From: Steromphala cineraria
Taxonomy: Eukaryota; Mollusca; Gastropoda; Trochida; Trochidae
DNA: 64,000 nucleotides
Direction: 5' to 3'
Assembly: GCA_916613615.1 (NCBI GenBank)
Contig: OU744736.1
Location: 11,109,724 to 11,173,723 of the forward strand
The notes beneath the pieces are model-generated. The model was not told the origin of the DNA. It worked only from the letters and a program-made list of their open reading frames with translations, and ran no database searches. Position 1 is the stretch's first letter; every line of letters starts with the position of its first letter. The position numbers and the translations under genes are program-made. Below are positions 48,001 to 57,800 of this stretch, in pieces.

Positions 48001-50994
48001 TTTTAGTGTGGACTTCTTTCACTGTCTGATATTGGCGATCTAGAAAGTGTTGAATAATAATACATTAAATTTTGTTTTGTAATTTTTTTATAGGTTTTTT
48101 TGCAATAGGTAACATCAGTTTCTTTTTTAGCTCATCTTGCCTGTATAAAGCAAACTTGATATGATGCCTGATGAGCTACAGAGCCAATGGCTCTATTTTT
48201 TATAGAATCAGTACCTGAGGAAGATTTGTGATTTTTGTTGACACCAAATGTCTTTTAGCCTTGTCATAATCATAAATCATGTGAAATTTTTTAAAGCTTT
48301 TTCATCATAATTATCAACATCACTTAAAAGCAATTGTTGATTCTCTGTTCAGTCTACACGACAGGAAGGTTTGCATGCTGGGATTGTGTTCCATCATCAA
48401 CATGCCCACTACGAGGCCGGAGGAGATCACACATGTCGGACAACAGATCATCCCAGCCTCGCTACTGCTCTTCCAGGGCTTGAAGCGGGCTTATGCAAGT
48501 ACGTGCCAGACTTTCTACCTTCCTGACTTGTTTCTTAACAAATGTCTTGAATATTATTTTAGGAATGCTTTTGTCCGAGCCATTTTGTTGTTCCATGATC
48601 CTTAAAGTGACACAGAGTATCTTTCTGAAAATTTTCTTTTGTTTTGATAAGCTACAAAATATCTAATATGCTGATTGAAATTCATATCTCATCATTGGAC
48701 TTGCAAATATATCCATTTATGCATAATATCTCTAAAATGCTTGATTTTATGAATATTTCAAGAAAACATCTCAAATACGTTTAATATTCGAAATTATGCA
48801 TCCAATTAATATACCTATTAGTTACAATATTATAAACACTATCGAATCGAATATATCTTCCTGTCAGCTTATAACAAGGTTTCAAAATTACGTTTGGCGA
48901 ATTTGCGCGCGCCACTCGAGCCACATTGTCCGGTTTTCGATCAAAATCCCAATTTTGAATGGCCGTAGTTTCGCTCTAATGTACTGATTGGCCCTTTAAC
49001 TTGTTATTTTCAGTAACAGTTAGTGGTTCCCGATGTGATAACATCGATTTCAAAATTTGACATATGTGATCCTATCAACATACTCTGTGTCTCTTTAAGC
49101 CATTGTCATTGGTAGCTACACAATGCATAAGCTCAATGTACTTGTTGTGTTGTTCTTAGACGGGGTCCTTGGCATAATTGCCCAAACTTTTGGCTTGGTG
49201 TCCCGCAGAAAATTGAGATAGGATACTTTTATCATTGCAAAGGGTCCCATATGCTCAGAATATGTCAAAATGACCCCCTCAGCTGATCACCTAGGAACAA
49301 CTATGCTTAAAGAAAACATAAAATGTTCAAGACATAACTCGCTTAAGTCAATCAATCATATCGGCGCTAATGGCTTACTGCCCAAGCAGCGTAAAACTCA
49401 ACTCACCAACTCACTCATTAAGTGATATGTCCCAGCTCTTCCCAAATTCAGAAACATCTTTGAAATGAAAGAGGGTTTAAATTTGAAAACTTGAATTGTA
49501 TATTGTCATATAGCATCACCTGTCTTCTCTAGATTGAACGAGTAAAGTAAAAAGCACACAGTAAACAGATACCACTAGCTCTAATCTAGTTATAGTAACT
49601 CATTAAAGATTTTCTTTATGATATCTTGGAAATATACATGGAAAATTTGATGAAAAATCAAGTGATAGAATAGATTGTATATTTTGTAATCAAGTGCCCA
49701 AAGTATCTCCGTTTTGTTTAATATTTTACCGATGTTGATCAACATTGGGTGTCCCATAAATAATGATGATCTTGACCCTTGTGTCTTGTTTATGAAAAGA
49801 TGTCACCATGACTCTTGTGTCTTGTAAATAATGAGATGTCCTGGTTGCAGGTCGGGCGAGCGAGGAAGACGATTCTGACGATGAAGAAAATGGTCAGGAG
49901 GAGGAAGATGATCAGAGTAAGTAAGCAATACCTCGCGATCGAGTTCCCACTATCTCGACCCCAGGAGAAATCGTACAGAGAGAAAGAGTAACATTTCAAC
50001 AAACACACTCCATGTCATCAGTATCGTTACTGCACTAGCGTTATATTGTTCAATTTATCTATGGGTCCAGGATATCCTTAACAGCTTCCGTTTACCCCCT
50101 GACCCCTGATTGATCCCGCGTCCCTGTTGATTGTCTTTCTCAATCTCTACTTTGCTTCACAACGTTCGTGTAGATATCTCAACAGGCACCGTTAATCGAA
50201 CCAGCAGCCTATGCTTACGAGAAAAAGTTGTTGATTGGCTGGATTTTAGTGATGTCACAACTTAGTCTAACATGGCAAGAGCATGGTTCAGAGAAATCTT
50301 ATTTTCTGTCATTTTCTAGATGTATTATGAAAAGTTTGATTTATCAATTTACATGGATTGTTTTATTGTTTTCCCCCCTCAGATGTACTGGAAAGCGATG
50401 AAGATGAAATTGACGAGGAAGGATCACAGTATTTAGAAAAATTAGAAAAAACAGTAAGTCCTTGAAGAGTTATATGAGCGTTTCTCTTAAGGATAAGAGC
50501 AACCTTTGTACTATAAGGGTTTTCAGAACAAGGGTCATTCACAAAAAATAGTCCGGCAAAAGTCCAGATGAATTCCTGGGATGGGTAAAGATGTGTTTGT
50601 ACTGCTACCCTTGAGATAATAGCGAATGGAACTGGAAACAATTTATGAATAAAGTAATAATGATAGACATTTAGATAGTTCACTCAATTAGTGTTCATGT
50701 TTGATGCATCGTGCGCGAAAACTGGTTTAAAAATGATAGTTGGAAGTATACTTGGAACCTCTAGATTTGATGCACTTGTATGATTTCAGCGCGGCGATGC
50801 GGACGATGACAGTGAAGCAGAGTTTACAGACGACGGAGCAGAGGAGACAGCGTTAGAAAGTTACCAGACCCCGATAGACGACGAGAACTGTAATATCGAT
50901 GAATACTTCATCTTCAGACATGTCCTTCAGGGTAAGGGTAGACATATTTCAATCATTAAATCTCTGAGCTGGATATTGGCGCTATACAAATGTT

Positions 50995-51029
<35 letters not shown>

Positions 51030-53341
51030 ATTATCCCCCGCCATGTCCGTCCGACGGTCCTTCCGAGTTAAAGGGGACAGCTTTTCTCAGAAACTATTAA
51101 AGATAGGGTAACCAAATTTGCTGTGTGTCTTCAGGGTATCAATACATTGATGGAGTTTGAAAATTAGATCCACAATATTATTTTTTACGGAGTTATTGCC
51201 CTTTGTCCGTGTTTTTGGACTATGTTCGAGGGAGTCCTCAAAGGGGACAACTTTTCTCAAAACTATTTAAGATAGAATAACAAGATTTGCACTGTGGCTT
51301 TAGGGTATCAATACCTTGATGGAGTTCAAAAGTGAGGTAAATGCACTTACTGCCATTTAGGAAAATATTGGGAGCTTTGATGAAAACTTATTTGGTGGGG
51401 GATGTTGATGACCATGTCTTCTTGTTATTACATATCTTAAACTTTCTACTCAATTGCCTACCACGCTGCTATATTACCAAACTGGCAAGAAAGATCAACT
51501 CACTCGAGCTAACGCTAAGCCAACGCTAAGCCTTTTTATCCCACCGGTATGTAATACCGTGGGATATAGTCATCACCCTGTCCGTCCGTCCGTAATCATT
51601 TCGTTTCCGGAGCAGAACTCAAAAACCGGTCCACATATCTTTCTGAAACTTTAAATGTGTATTGCCCACCTACTGAAGTGGTGCCTTTTAGATATTTTCA
51701 CATTTCTGAAAATTATTTTTTTTATTATTTCCATGGAAACGACTCTTATATGGACTCTGTTTATGAAAGGTTTCGTTTCAGGAGCAGAACTCAAAAAACC
51801 GGTCCACATATCTTTCTGAAACTTTACTTTTGATATTTTCACATTTCTGAAAATTTTATTTTTTATTATTTCCATGGAAACGGCTCTTACTTGGACCCTG
51901 TTCATGAAAGGTTTCGTTTCATATATATTAGCTTATACTATTCTGAACCTTGCTTGAAAAATTTACAATTATCTTTCAAAGGTTTACATCTTACGATCAT
52001 GTGGAACCGGTGGGATATGTCATCTTCTGATGACTCTTGTTGTATTCTGTTGACATTGATTGTGTCAGTTCCGCAGCAGATTGCAACTGATCTTGTAGTC
52101 CTTGAACTGAGGTCAATAGTAAACAGTGTTAAACGGCTGCTTTCAGTGCCGGAATGTTTGCTTAGGCTAGCAACTAGCTAGTGATGTTTTACAGGGAAAT
52201 TAGCTAAATTTAAGAGTGTATTTTTACGCAACATTTTGTCAACACACTTACAAACAACCTGATTGGTGAATTGGGAACTATTTTTTAGTGCCAATGTCTG
52301 TATTTGTGTCAAGTTTATATATATAAAAAAGATTTTGTTCTTCACTATCAAGGTGCCTTAAATTGTCTCTAAAGCCATTCAGTTCTGTCCCATTTTGCAC
52401 ATGGGATAGAAAATAAATAACATGAAAATAGTTCATTGTCAATGTCAGTCTTTCAAAATTCAAGTAAGATAAAACGTATTCCTGACTTCTAAAAGTTCCG
52501 AACTTTGTATCAACAGCCATTCAGACGTCGGACCCCACATGGTATGTTACGCTCACCAGCAGTTTGAACTCGGAACAGACGAAAGCGTTGGAAGAGATCT
52601 TCAAGCTCGCGGAACAGAGGAAAGCTGCAGCAGGTGGGAAACTTGGATTGTTTTCTTTGTTCAGGAAATATAGGGCAGGAAAATCAATTGTAGGCAACTA
52701 AAATACCCTTAGGTTTTCAAAAGATGGTTATTTTGATGCATTTTCTATTATGTTTCATTTGATAATAATAGGTTTTGATAATTTAGAGTTATTTGCCCTT
52801 GTTCTCTCATGCTGAAGTCCTTTGTAAGAGGCCTTGTGATTGGCTGTCATACCATGTGAAGGCCTTTTTAAGAGGCTTTGTGATTGGCTGTCATACCATG
52901 TGAAATCTTTTGTTAGAAGCCTTGTGATTGGCTATGAAGCTGCATGAGACCAAAGCAGTTTGAACTTTACAAGCAGTCCTCCATACTGGCTTGATGTTGA
53001 ACAGACTTGTTCATGATAGATTTGGAAATGGTTATGCTTTTCTGTATTTGTAGTTGTAGTGATATCAAGAACTGGATTAGATATGCCTTGTAAATGTGTT
53101 ACCTGGGCATATCATGTAATGATGTTCAATGTTAACTTTAATGCAGTCTTTTAAGATTTTCTTTTGCAAGTCTTATTTTACTTACCAGTATATTAAATCT
53201 GAAGATTATTGGTCATCACTTTAACTAATCTAAACTTTCTTTTTCTTCTTTTCAGACTCCAAGCAGATTGAACAAAGGGGAGGATTTGTGTTTGCTAACA
53301 AGCAAGTCCCGCAGTCGTTCAATTTCGGAAGCATGGGATAA
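25902..53341 (+). CDS. IPO7: Importin-7 (IPO7; importin-beta family nuclear import receptor), complete
   Basis: Twenty-eight exons: 25902-25985, 28270-28351, 28787-28943, 29307-29465, 30204-30360, 32967-33056, 37083-37177, 37750-37820, 38216-38318, 38628-38673, 39204-39303, 39460-39653, 40133-40222, 40725-40890, 41200-41241, 41437-41555, 42144-42266, 43059-43125, 43380-43505, 44096-44193, 44503-44595, 44923-45143, 48353-48498, 49851-49916, 50383-50453, 50790-50931, 52517-52633, 53256-53341. They total 3,111 nt and 1,036 residues, close to the 1,038 of vertebrate IPO7. All introns are GT-AG and all phases join. The protein is a Ran-GTP-regulated HEAT-repeat carrier that takes ribosomal proteins, histone H1 (with importin-beta), phosphorylated MAP kinase and Smads into the nucleus; the fly orthologue is moleskin. 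Conserved blocks include [52 protein letters not shown] and [10 protein letters not shown]. The acidic region lies near residues 878-965. No frameshift or stop. Invertebrates usually have one gene for vertebrate IPO7/IPO8. Confidence 0.97.
26408..27000. mobile_element. 593-bp DNA transposon-derived MITE in IPO7 intron 1
   Basis: Terminal inverted repeats are CTACTGGCTGGGGACCAGTT at 26408 and its complement ending at 27000. An internal pair (GGTGACCAGTTTATCGCCAC near 26434 and its complement near 26770) gives a second nested inverted repeat. No coding capacity. Target duplication is not clear, so the superfamily is undetermined. Confidence 0.75.
28320..28655. repeat. ~125-bp degenerate tandem repeat that includes the exon 2 end
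   Basis: The motif GATCAGGTAGACAGGCTGGTA recurs in variant form at 28432, 28559 and 28631, and resembles the coding end of IPO7 exon 2 (GACCAGGTGGACATGCCCGT and following donor). Between the motifs, TTAGTTGAAATAAAAATAAG near 28404 returns with one change near 28527. Intron 2 therefore holds decayed tandem copies of the exon 2 donor region. Confidence 0.65.
29856..30104. mobile_element. hAT-like MITE in IPO7 intron 4
   Basis: Ends CAGTCTAAGTAAACCTAGCC at 29856 and its near complement GGCTAGGTTTACTTGGACTG ending at 30104. Flanks carry AGCATGC on both sides, consistent with an 8-bp target duplication with one mismatch. CAG-starting inverted ends and 8-bp duplications are typical of hAT elements. 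249 bp, non-coding. Confidence 0.7.
30116..30231 (+). repeat. Duplicated splice acceptor and start of IPO7 exon 5
   Basis: The 42-bp block at 30116-30157 (acceptor TACGTGCAG plus the first ~33 coding bases) is repeated 74 bp downstream as the real exon start, with one mismatch. Using the upstream acceptor would read YKRIDERKV and then reach an in-frame TGA near 30178, so it is a decoy that would give a premature stop. Confidence 0.9.
30641..32869 (+). mobile_element. Pearl-like element family A, copy A3 (full length, 2.2 kb), IPO7 intron 5
   Basis: Left end AGCTCACCTTTAC-AAA-GTAAATGTGAGCT after a T-run, (CCGTCTGT)n microsatellite from 30686, and about five core units of ~155 bp to 31530. The ~1.3-kb unique right half follows and then the right end AGGTGAGCT, GTACC-CTC-GGTAC, T-rich tail. 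It is the most regular copy and a good type example. Each core unit carries AAGATGGCCGCCATGACAGC. No transposase or Rep/helicase ORF, so non-autonomous. Confidence 0.9.
33494..34997 (+). mobile_element. Pearl-like element family E, nested in A4
   Basis: Left hairpin ATACCCCCGCTACG and its return CGTAGTCGGGGGTAT, then TATAGCGCTCCG and a CCGTGCGTCCG microsatellite. About seven tandem units of ~162 bp follow (starts near 33590, 33751, 33913, 34075, 34237, 34399, 34560; containing TTTCCGGAGCATAACTGAAA). The right end is GCGGGGGTAT then GTGAGC-CGC-GCTCAC then a T-rich tail ending near CTTGTT. Host sequence CATT/CTGAAATTG is restored exactly when it is removed. No protein-coding ORF. Confidence 0.9.
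34621..34784. mobile_element. TA-flanked pogo/Tigger-like MITE (164 bp) nested in family E
   Basis: Terminal repeats CAGTCGAACCTTG and CAAGGTTCGACTG with TA on each side. Internal CCGGACGATTTGCTATCCGG is also palindromic in part. Typical of Tc1/mariner-pogo non-autonomous elements. Confidence 0.85.
35955..36235. repeat. 77-78-bp tandem repeat with a 54-bp zero-spacer palindrome
   Basis: Three units starting at ACAATGAACAAAGAAGTTGT (36004, 36081, 36159), each ending in CCAACTTCTAAAATGCCTCT. The left edge is an inverted copy: 35974-36000 is the exact complement of 36001-36027 with no spacer. The block is inserted in the right half of copy A4 near TAAGCTTT. Related diverged fragments lie at 1660-1760, 42700-42790 and 43620-43830. 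Confidence 0.85.
37083..45143 (+). CDS. IPO7: IPO7 exons 7-22: central HEAT-repeat solenoid
   Basis: Residues 244-827. Well-conserved stretches are [20 protein letters not shown] (exon 7), [19 protein letters not shown] (exons 7-8), [18 protein letters not shown] (exon 11), [19 protein letters not shown] (exons 11-12), [20 protein letters not shown] (exon 12), [13 protein letters not shown] (exon 14), [19 protein letters not shown] (exon 16), [17 protein letters not shown] (exon 20) and [15 protein letters not shown] (exon 21). Exon 15 is only 42 nt. Exons are 42-221 nt and lie close together except where repeats have entered. Confidence 0.95.
37862..37990 (+). mobile_element. tRNA-derived SINE head or tRNA-like relic, IPO7 intron 8
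   Basis: TTAGCGCAGTGGTTAGTTC is a good Pol III A-box match, and GGTGCAAATCACC about 45 bp later resembles a B box. The cloverleaf is not intact, so I read it as a SINE rather than a functional tRNA. The 3' limit is unclear. Confidence 0.5.
38004..38169. mobile_element. TA-flanked pogo/Tigger-like MITE (166 bp), IPO7 intron 8
   Basis: CAGTAGAACACAGATA at 38004 and TATCTGTGTTCTACTG ending at 38169 are exact inverted repeats, with TA on both sides. Internally CGAATTAAGTTTGCTATATC is characteristic of decayed pogo ends. Same superfamily as 34621-34784 but different ends. Confidence 0.85.
38299..38441 (+). repeat. Duplicated end of IPO7 exon 9 with its donor
   Basis: AACTACATCAATGTTGGGTT, which spans the real donor at 38318/38319, recurs near 38393 together with about 30 bp of intron (TAGTTTCATATACGTT). 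The second donor reads GGGTTCGGTCC. The copy is short (about 50 bp, few mismatches) and non-coding in context. Confidence 0.85.
42700..42790. repeat. Diverged copy of the short AAGAAG..CCAACTTCT repeat
   Basis: CCAATAAAGAAGCTGATCAT and later CCATCAACTTCTAGAATGCC match the 78-bp unit at 36004 loosely, within IPO7 intron 17. Confidence 0.45.
43620..43830. mobile_element. Fold-back element, IPO7 intron 19
   Basis: Arms at about 43649-43715 and 43742-43812 are inverted copies with some mismatches (GGATGACATCTTTGTTCATT and complement; CGACACAGATTCTTGTGTC and complement). It shares GATGAC..TTTGTTCATTGTATG with the repeat at 35955-36235, so both come from one fold-back family. Confidence 0.75.
45211..48201 (+). 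mobile_element. Pearl-like element family C, copy C3 (3 kb, IPO7 intron 22)
   Basis: Left end AGCTCATCAGGACTG-AAA-GTCCAGATGGGCT after a T-run, then a GTCCGTCC(GTCGTCC)n microsatellite, then an 18-unit core array to about 47950. About 170 bp of unrelated AT-rich DNA follows. Then a miniature copy at about 48129-48201 in which a left end (AGCTCATCTTGCC) is almost directly joined to the family right end (GATGAGCT, AGAGCC-AAT-GGCTCT, T-run). It is either one element with an internal insertion or two adjacent elements. Confidence 0.85.
45310..47955 (+). repeat. Core array of C3: about 18 tandem units of ~146 bp
   Basis: The block GGGTCACAGGGGTCACAA occurs 18 times between 45428 and 47935 at spacings of 140-153 bp. 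Two unit types recur: one with TTTGTAACTTTGGTGACCC, one with TTGTAGATTTCGTGACCCC. They alternate over much of the array, giving a ~294-bp dimer period. A 6-bp TATTAT length variant occurs in a minority of units. Confidence 0.9.
48353..53341 (+). CDS. IPO7: IPO7 exons 23-28: C-terminal solenoid, acidic loop and tail
   Basis: Exon 23 gives [17 protein letters not shown]. Exons 24-26 encode the acidic insert typical of IPO7/IPO8 ([36 protein letters not shown]; then [17 protein letters not shown]). Exon 27 has [17 protein letters not shown]. Exon 28 ends with [19 protein letters not shown] and NFGSMG before TAA at 53339-53341, matching the family ending. The acidic region is thought to contact basic cargo such as histone H1. 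Confidence 0.95.
48606..49094. mobile_element. TTAA-flanked MITE (489 bp), IPO7 intron 23
   Basis: TTAA at 48602-48605 and 49095-49098. Ends AGTGACACAGAGTATC and ACATACTCTGTGTCTCT are inverted with a mismatch. The same terminus is present in the perfect inverted repeat at 9622-9829. Non-coding. Confidence 0.8.
49320..49425 (+). mobile_element. SINE 3' tail fragment
   Basis: GCGCTAATGGCTTACTGCCC, AAGCAGCGTAAAAC and a CAACTCACCAACTCACTCA tail, a form common at the 3' end of invertebrate SINEs. A second copy of this tail is at 56283-56343. The head was not identified. Confidence 0.5.
50994..51028 (+). repeat. (AGT)n microsatellite
   Basis: About eleven AGT/TAG triplets directly in front of the left end of a family F element, inside IPO7 intron 26. 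Confidence 0.95.
51032..51426 (+). mobile_element. Pearl-like element family F, copy with right end, IPO7 intron 26
   Basis: Left end ATCCCCCGCCATG without a clear hairpin, short CCGTCCGACGG microsatellite, and about two core units (CTTTTCTCAGAAACTATTAA, GGTATCAATACATTGATGG). Right end GGTGGGGGAT, then GATGAC-CAT-GTCTTC (one stem mismatch), then TTGTT. The right end defines the family better than the copy at 8083. Confidence 0.75.
51538..52041 (+). mobile_element. Pearl-like element family D, IPO7 intron 26
   Basis: Left hairpin TATCCCACCGGTAT and ATACCGTGGGATATA, CCGTCCGTCCG microsatellite, and two core units (TTCGTTTCCGGAGCAGAACT, then the same with GGAGCAGAACTCAAAAAACC). Right end ACCGGTGGGATAT, then GTCATC-TTCT-GATGAC, then TCTTGTT. 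It lies 110 bp from a family F element with a similar tail. Its TTTCCGGAGCA core motif is shared with family E. Confidence 0.85.
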
Positions 53342-54821
53342 TCACACGCTTTGCTTAAATAAAACAATTGTGCAACAGTGTCCATGGATGCCAACCTACC
53401 CTAGATGTAAGAGGAGTGGTGATTGGCTAAAACCTGGCTCCATGGCAACAGAGGGAAGACTTTTCACCATTTTGTCTTGTTATGATTGATTCACCTGTGT
53501 GTCGGCTTGGCTTGAAACAGTCCAAAGAGTAACCACTCATCTAAAAATGTTCGTTGGATTTGAAATATAGTGCAAAGAAACATTCATGGGATTTCTGGAT
53601 GAATCCTAGTCCGAAAATTTGTGTACAATAAGAAGTGTTTTCATAACAATCCATCGACACTTTCAATAAACATTTGTTTGATACCAAATACAAGTCAGTT
53701 TTGGTACAACTTGAAAAATGATTTGATGGAAATGTGGACGCTTCTGTTGGATGTTTTCTTAGGACTATCGTTGAATTTTTTATACCGTGACCCACGCCAT
53801 CAGTGATTTACATTGACACAGACCTCTATCTACTTCGTTAATTGCAGCTCCGAAGGTTCCTATGTGTCAGCTACCCCATTTCCAGGCGAGTTTTGATCTG
53901 TGATACCTAAAATGTGCATTATTGAGGGGAGAAGAGATTGTTTAGAAATCACTCTACCTTTCCTGTTCAACCTGCAAGCTGCCGTGGCTTTCTTGCAGTG
54001 AACCTGGCGTCAACCTTTGTGTCTAAGATGTTGCTCTGTTTATCTTTGTGCTACCAAAACAACACCTAGTTAGTTTATATACATACCTAAAGAAAGTAAA
54101 GAACTATCAACGTTAGCCATAATTCCATCCCACATTGAACTGAAGTAATGAATGAATACTTTGATATAGAAAACTCAAGTGGTTCCCAACATTTACGGTG
54201 AGGAAATTGCTGTGTTGCAAGAATGAAAAATACAATTACAGACAAAGGGTCAACAGAATTACACATTTGTCAACCATTATTGAAGGCAGTGTTTATCACC
54301 GCTGCTATCTGTTAAACTTGAATATTGAAGTTGTCACTAATTGGTTGTTTGAAAAGAACCAAATGAAATGCTTATTTGGTTGGTTGGCTTTCTTGCATAA
54401 ATGGAGCTCATCATTTTGGTTGGTCCTCTTTACCTGAAAGACAATACATGTTTTGGAACTGCTGTTTTTTTCTTAAAGGATAGTCTTCTGGGTGTTTGGA
54501 AAATTGAATTGTCATTACATAGGTTATAGTACTCACCGAAATAGAAATATAATGCTTTTTGTTGATTATTTCTTTATTTGGAACTAACTGGATATTTGTA
54601 TTCTAAATATTCATTCACAATGGTTTTTCCCAACTTTTGTTTCGAACAGTTTTTGTCAAATCCCCTGAAATATTTTAATTTACAAAAGAGAAAAACGTGT
54701 AATTTTCACGTCTTGAAATTATTTCGAGTCAAAATGTATGTTTCTGGTGCAAGCTATGGTATGCAACTGATCTGTAATCTCAGTACCGTCCGCTAAAATA
54801 CATCGTTTAATGTATAATAAA
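53342..54821 (+). other. Probable IPO7 3' UTR with polyadenylation signal at 54816-54821
   Basis: Non-coding and AT-rich after the TAA. AATAAA at 54816-54821 (TATAATAAATG) is the best nearby signal; others follow near 55193 and 57369, so longer forms are possible. Confidence 0.45.
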
Positions 54822-54839
54822 TGTATGTCTTATGTCCTC

Positions 54840-57800
54840 TACTATTCCTATCTTTTATGATTAAAAATTCATAAAATAATGAACGTGGTTTCCTTTAAAT
54901 TTACAGTCATAAAAGTGTGTTACAAATTACTGTTCTAACGAGTTCATTCATAACTTCTGTTGTCAATTGCAGAATTGCTGTGGCAACTGCAAATTCAGGT
55001 GAAAAAGTTTTGCAGGTTTATTGTCATGCGCATTGCTGAGAGGGACGTAAGCTATAGCAGGTTTCGAAATGTTTTGAAAATATGCAAATTTTGGGCAGTT
55101 TTACCTGAACAAAGGCAATTTAAAGTATTTATTGCAATGAGTTCATAAGGCCTTTTTTGGAAAAAGGAATTGCTTCAGTCGAGTAATGAAAAAAATAAAC
55201 GCCAAAAACCATTTTATTTCTATTTCCGTGAGTACTTCAGTACTTTTAGCAAACAAATATTTAATATTGTGGTTAGACTGTATGATAATCAAATTTGATT
55301 CTACTGCGTTGTTGATGCATTTAATCCATGAAACTTTGACTACTGCAAAATGAGAGTAGTGAGTGCTATTTGATACTTCATTTTGATGAATGTCATTGAA
55401 AGTTTGTTTCTAAAATTCTAGTTAATATTGTTAGAACCGTTCTGAACGTCTGTTTTCCTTGGTGCTAGAAAAATCAATTTGTCAGGAATTGTTAGGGTTT
55501 GATTTTCCTGGTGTCCACTGTTTAGGATCCTTATGATGAGGTACTCATTCACATTTCTAATCTTAATTGCTAATCTTGAAATATGACACTAAGCTGTAAT
55601 ACAAATTTGGCTTATCCAATGTAAACAATTATTTCAGATCAAGACAAGAATATTCTTTTTATTATTTTTCTAACCCTAATTCCACATTATTTTGCAGTAG
55701 GATACAAACGAGTGTGGAGATTGTTTCAACTTCGTAATCGAATTAAGAGGCATTTTGTGATGTTTACCAGTAGAAATGCTTGTCCTATTGTGCGTGCCTT
55801 TAATTTTGTTACTTTAACCTTTAAAACGATAAGATGTGTTTGGTCAGTCTTTCAAATTGTGAGTAAGTTGTTGATCTGACTAAAGATCGATATAGAGCTT
55901 GTGTACATGCATTCCTGTACTCATGACAGATTTGTTTGTTAGCAGGGAAAACTAAACTAAGCACTGTGGCACCATTGTTTGAAATAGCCGCCTACCTACC
56001 AGCCTCTGTTTTGCTTGATAATGTAAAGGGATAAAAATAGTGTGATACTTCATGATGGGGTGGTGACTTATATACTTCCCATCTCAAATTCAAGTCCATG
56101 GTTTATCTTTAGTATTAGAAATTCTTAACTTTCATATTCCAATTCGTTGTAAAGAATTAAGGCATAGTTTTTTCAATAGCTTCTTATTAAGCCAGCAAGC
56201 ACTGTCATGAAATATTTCCTTTGAATTCATAAGTTTTATTTGACTTTAAAAGATCATTTTGAATTGTTAATGTTTAAAGCTTGACACACCGCTAATGGCT
56301 GAAATATTGCCCAAGCGGCGTAAAACAATAACTCACTCACTTAAAGCTTGATACAATATTTCATGACAACCCACTTATAGATCTATTGACGTAATCTCGA
56401 CTCTGCATCTAGGAAAGCTAACTCCATGATTTCTCAATGAAAGAAAGATATGAGTTTGAAATTAGAATATCCTAGTCTTATTGCATTTATTAACAAAATA
56501 AGAACCACTAACTCACAAACGTATTTCCTTCCATTCATCTCAAAGCTAGATTTTAATCACTCTTTCTTAACAAATTAATTTTGTACATAATTTGAAAGAA
56601 AAAACCATTTGTATTCTTAATTAAAGCCTCCCCAGGTATTTATATGTCTGAACTGACACATTTGTCACTTAACTATTGCACTTGACTTCAACTTAGAAGA
56701 GCAATTCTGGCCTAATTTATTTTTGAGTGTTTCATGTCATCTGAAAGAATGATTCTTGCTGGCTCATGAATCAACTAAATTATCAGCAAATATTTTTCTA
56801 AGCCCTGTAAAAACAATAATTCTAAATTTATCCTTGAAATGAATTTCTCATTCCATGGCCAGTTGCACATCTATTTTCTACCTGAAGAAATATTGATATA
56901 ATCAATAAAGATTGAAATCTGGTTGAAATTTATGTCTTTCTATGGCGATAATGAAATCATGTTGAAACTATCACAAAGGTCAACCTTCTTTATCAGCGTG
57001 TATGTCTCTGCGTTGTGCTGAAGAGTGTAAGTTGAAGCAAAATATGGAGACATATACGCTGTAGTAGTAGAATGCACTTAAGTATGACTGTCAAACCATG
57101 AAGTTGTCTTAGATATGAACATGTTTTTGTACACAAAAATAAGTTTTTCAATAATAGATGCTGTCTTGACATGTAAAGATTTTCTATTCTGAAAATTTGA
57201 AATTGTTAAAAATGCATGTGAAAATATGAAATTGTCACCAAGGTTGATTGACTGGTGGAAGAAATGCCATGGTTTAGGCACGATTGTAGTTCAATGTTTA
57301 TTTGTTTATTGTTACCATGGGTTTTGTCTAGCCTTTAACATTGGAGGAATGCAATCAGTGACACTAAAATAAAACTTTTAAATTTGGAAATAATATTTTT
57401 GTTCTGTTGTTTATCAAGTTCAGTGTTCCGAAGAGCTTTGTTTACTGCTTATTAGGGCTTCGATGTGTACTTGAGTCGGAGTCCGTCGCGGAAAAAGTAC
57501 AAACATAACAATTCAGCCTTTTGTGACACAAGGCATTTGACCATGGTATTATTTTCCATAATTGTGATAACCGTGATCTATCATGACCATTTATTTAAAT
57601 TTTGTGTCGCATGACTTTGCAAATATACCAAAGTCATGTGATTCTCACCTTTTTGCAATTCTTTTATAAAAACCCAAATATGTGGTTGTAAAAAGTATAA
57701 AAGACACAAATTTAAGGATAAGGAATTTTTTATGCGAGGTTTACTATCAATATTCATTTAAAATATTTTTCACAACTTCATTTTAATGATTACTTATTTT

